6,929 nucleotides of DNA, from NCBI GenBank assembly GCA_022181005.1, contig BQMV01000055.1:302-7230 (forward strand), written 5' to 3'. The position numbers were made by a program, and so were the translations under genes. Shown one piece after another: positions 5,746-6,929 of the stretch (position 1 is its first letter; each line of letters opens with the position of its first letter). The notes beneath the pieces are model-generated. The model saw nothing but the letters and a program-made list of their open reading frames with translations. It had not been told where the DNA came from and did not search any database. This stretch comes from Anaerolineaceae bacterium. GTDB taxonomy: Bacteria > Chloroflexota > Anaerolineae > Anaerolineales > Villigracilaceae.

Positions 5746-6489
5746 CTAGCGCCGATTCGTGATCTTTCTGGGCGGTTTGCCTTTTAAGCCGTCTACTTCG
5801 TGAGGGGTTAACGCGCGCCATTGCCCCGGCGTGAGATTCCCCATGCGCAGCTCGCCGATGCGAATACGCAGAATGCGCACGATCGGCAGCCCGAGTTGCT
5901 TACATGTCTCGCGGATCTGACGCTTGCGCCCTTCGCGCATCGTCACGCGCACCCAAGCGCCCTTCCCTTGCGGCGATTCAAAGCGCAACTCGACCGGTTG
6001 CGTCTTGTATCCGTCTTCCAATACAACGCCGCGCCTCCATGTATCCAATTGTTCCGTATCGGGGCGCCGCGCCAATAAAACGCGATATTCCTTCTCATGC
6101 CCATACCGCGGATGCGTCAGACGATTGGCAAGGTCGCCGTCGTTCGTCATCAACACCAGCCCTTCGCTCTCAAAATCCAATCTGCCAACGGGGTATAAAT
6201 GTCCGGGCGCGTCAATCAGATCGCGCACCGTGCGACGCTCATCCCCTCTTTCCTTCTCAACAGTGGATAACACATTGCGCGGTTTATACAAAGCAATATA
6301 CGCCAATGTCTCCAGCGCGGCAATAGGTTTGCCGTCTACGGTGATTCTATCCGTTTGCGCATCTGCCTTCGCGCCCAATGAGACGATCTGCCCATTCACG
6401 CGCACGCGCCCCGCGGAAATAAATTCCTCGCAAGCGCGGCGCGAGCCGTATCCCGCCTGCGCGAGTATCTTCTGTAATCGTTCCTGCAT
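5746..6489 (-). CDS. rluB: RsuA/RluB-family 16S/23S rRNA pseudouridine synthase
   Basis: This enzyme isomerises a specific uridine in rRNA to pseudouridine. From ATG 6489 it has 247 residues: an N-terminal S4 RNA-binding domain at about 2-48 (RLQKILAQAGYGSRRACEEFISAGRVRVNG), the signature GRLDFESEGLVLMTNDGDLANRLTHP (102-127) with catalytic Asp105, and the C-terminal REGRKRQIRETCKQLGLPIVRILRIRIGELRMGNL (186-219). The C-terminus is short and basic. Members modify 23S U2605 (RluB), 16S U516 (RsuA) or 23S U2457 (RluE). RluB is my best guess from the S4 domain and length, but the target is not certain. A longer frame opens at TTG 6507, where the upstream AAGG has only a 1-nt spacer; ATG 6489 has AGGA about 9 nt upstream and begins at the usual family start. 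It is convergent with the CBS-ACT gene and divergent from the kinase. Confidence 0.93.
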   Translation of the reverse strand: MQERLQKILAQAGYGSRRACEEFISAGRVRVNGQIVSLGAKADAQTDRITVDGKPIAALETLAYIALYKPRNVLSTVEKERGDERRTVRDLIDAPGHLYPVGRLDFESEGLVLMTNDGDLANRLTHPRYGHEKEYRVLLARRPDTEQLDTWRRGVVLEDGYKTQPVELRFESPQGKGAWVRVTMREGRKRQIRETCKQLGLPIVRILRIRIGELRMGNLTPGQWRALTPHEVDGLKGKPPRKITNRR

Positions 6490-6553
6490 CGTATGCTGTC
6501 CTGCCAAACCTTATTGAAATAAACTATCGCCTGCCATCTGCGACAACCCCGCT

Positions 6554-6559
6554 ATTATA
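6554..6559 (-). promoter_or_regulatory. Putative -10 element of the pseudouridine synthase gene
   Basis: A perfect TATAAT is read on the minus strand, 64 nt upstream of ATG 6489. A start about 7 nt downstream would give a leader of roughly 55-60 nt. No strong -35 is found at 16-19 bp; a TTGTCA further upstream is 27 bp away and so misplaced. Confidence 0.4.
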
Positions 6560-6637
6560 TCGAAGAAACAACTATTTCTCGGAAAGTGACAATTCGCGAA
6601 AGCAGCTAAAAAGCCATAACTAAATTCTCCGCCGCAC

Positions 6638-6666
6638 TTGCGCCTCAATCGTCAAGTTAGTATACT
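6638..6666 (+). promoter_or_regulatory. Putative promoter of the Ser/Thr kinase gene with near-leaderless start
   Basis: TTGCGC (6638-6643) and TATACT (6661-6666) are separated by 17 bp. The -10 ends 10 nt before ATG 6677, so transcription would start only about 3-5 nt before the start codon. No Shine-Dalgarno is present, which agrees with a leaderless or nearly leaderless mRNA. The -10 lies in the 8-bp palindrome AGTATACT (6659-6666). Confidence 0.5.
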
Positions 6667-6676
6667 TACGCCACTT

Positions 6677-6929
6677 ATGCCGCCTGAAAAGATCGGACGC
6701 TACGAAATTAAATCAGAGCTTGGGCGCGGGGGCTTTGCCACCGTGTATCTGGCGTACGATCCGCTCTTCGAACGCGAAGTGGCAATCAAATGCTTGCCGC
6801 CTGAATTAATCCATTCTGACCAGCAATTTCGCACTCGGTTCGAACGCGAATCGAAAATCATCGCTCAACTAGAGCATCCCGCCATCGTACCTGTTTACGA
6901 TGTCGGTCAGGAAAACAACCAGCCCTATT
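6677..6929 (+). CDS. Hanks-type serine/threonine protein kinase, N-terminal part
   Basis: The first 84 residues of a eukaryotic-like Ser/Thr protein kinase run off the right edge. They cover most of the N-lobe: IGRYEIKSELGRGGFATVYLA with the glycine-rich loop GRGGFATV at 16-23, the ATP-anchoring Lys38 in VAIKCL, a helix C with its salt-bridge Glu58 in FRTRFERESKIIAQL, and EHPAIVPVYDVGQENN leading to the hinge. The N-lobe residues needed for activity are intact. The catalytic loop, activation segment and any membrane or sensor domain are outside the window, so the signal and substrates are unknown. The ATG at 6677 begins just before the first kinase strand. It has no Shine-Dalgarno, and a promoter-like element ends 10 nt upstream. 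It is divergent from the pseudouridine synthase gene across 187 bp. Confidence 0.93.
   Translation, partial: MPPEKIGRYEIKSELGRGGFATVYLAYDPLFEREVAIKCLPPELIHSDQQFRTRFERESKIIAQLEHPAIVPVYDVGQENNQPY

Noticed and set aside
6490..6507. TTG start for the pseudouridine synthase
   Set aside because: The only purine-rich match (AAGG) is 1 nt from the TTG. The family starts at MQERLQK, and AGGA precedes ATG 6489 at workable spacing.
5821..6517. Open frames on the plus strand across the pseudouridine synthase gene
   Set aside because: They are Arg/Pro/Ser-rich shadow translations without family features, and the minus strand encodes a complete enzyme there.
1..6929. A new defence, secretion or biosynthetic system
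   Set aside because: All eight genes fall in known families, mostly housekeeping, with no mobile-element, toxin, nuclease or repeat-array signs. The only incomplete view is the kinase at the right edge.

Overview
The window looks like ordinary chromosomal DNA from a free-living bacterium of moderate GC content. It has eight protein genes, seven with both ends in the window and one cut by the right edge. I see no RNA gene, mobile element, CRISPR array or phage gene. The protein style (MreB/MreC pair, class-I uridine kinase, cytoplasmic cyclophilin, M20 dipeptidase, CBS-ACT protein, Hanks-type Ser/Thr kinase) fits Chloroflexota, perhaps Anaerolineae. That placement is an inference from resemblance and was not tested by a search.

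Layout. On the minus strand, mreB (648-1718, TTG start with a strong Shine-Dalgarno) is followed by mreC (3-605). mreC meets an in-frame TAG after 200 codons, well short of the usual MreC length, so it appears truncated. mreB is divergent from udk (uridine kinase, 1807-2430), and their putative promoters interleave in an 88-bp gap. On the plus strand, udk is followed by a cyclophilin-type prolyl isomerase (2508-3020), a small VTT-family membrane protein (about 3079-3612), an M20 dipeptidase-like hydrolase (3631-4992) and a CBS-CBS-ACT protein (5100-5744). Imperfect and perfect hairpins lie in the udk/cyclophilin and cyclophilin/VTT gaps. The CBS-ACT gene ends one base away from the stop of a convergent RsuA/RluB-family rRNA pseudouridine synthase (5746-6489, minus). 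A 187-bp divergent gap then leads to the N-lobe of a Ser/Thr protein kinase (6677 to the window edge).

How the genes relate. MreB and MreC belong to the cell-elongation machinery. The remaining genes are mostly housekeeping (pyrimidine salvage, protein folding, peptide turnover, ribosome modification) and do not form one obvious pathway. Initiation signals are mixed: mreB, the cyclophilin, the M20 hydrolase and the CBS-ACT gene have clear Shine-Dalgarno sites at 5-6 nt spacing. udk and the kinase have none and instead carry a -10-like hexamer so close to the ATG that their mRNAs are predicted to be leaderless or nearly so.

I did not find a convincing new multi-gene system. The points most worth checking are the premature amber codon in mreC, the interleaved mreB/udk promoters, the two predicted leaderless starts, the perfect 14-bp hairpin between the cyclophilin and the VTT gene, and the VTT protein's lack of the charged residues typical of DedA transporters.
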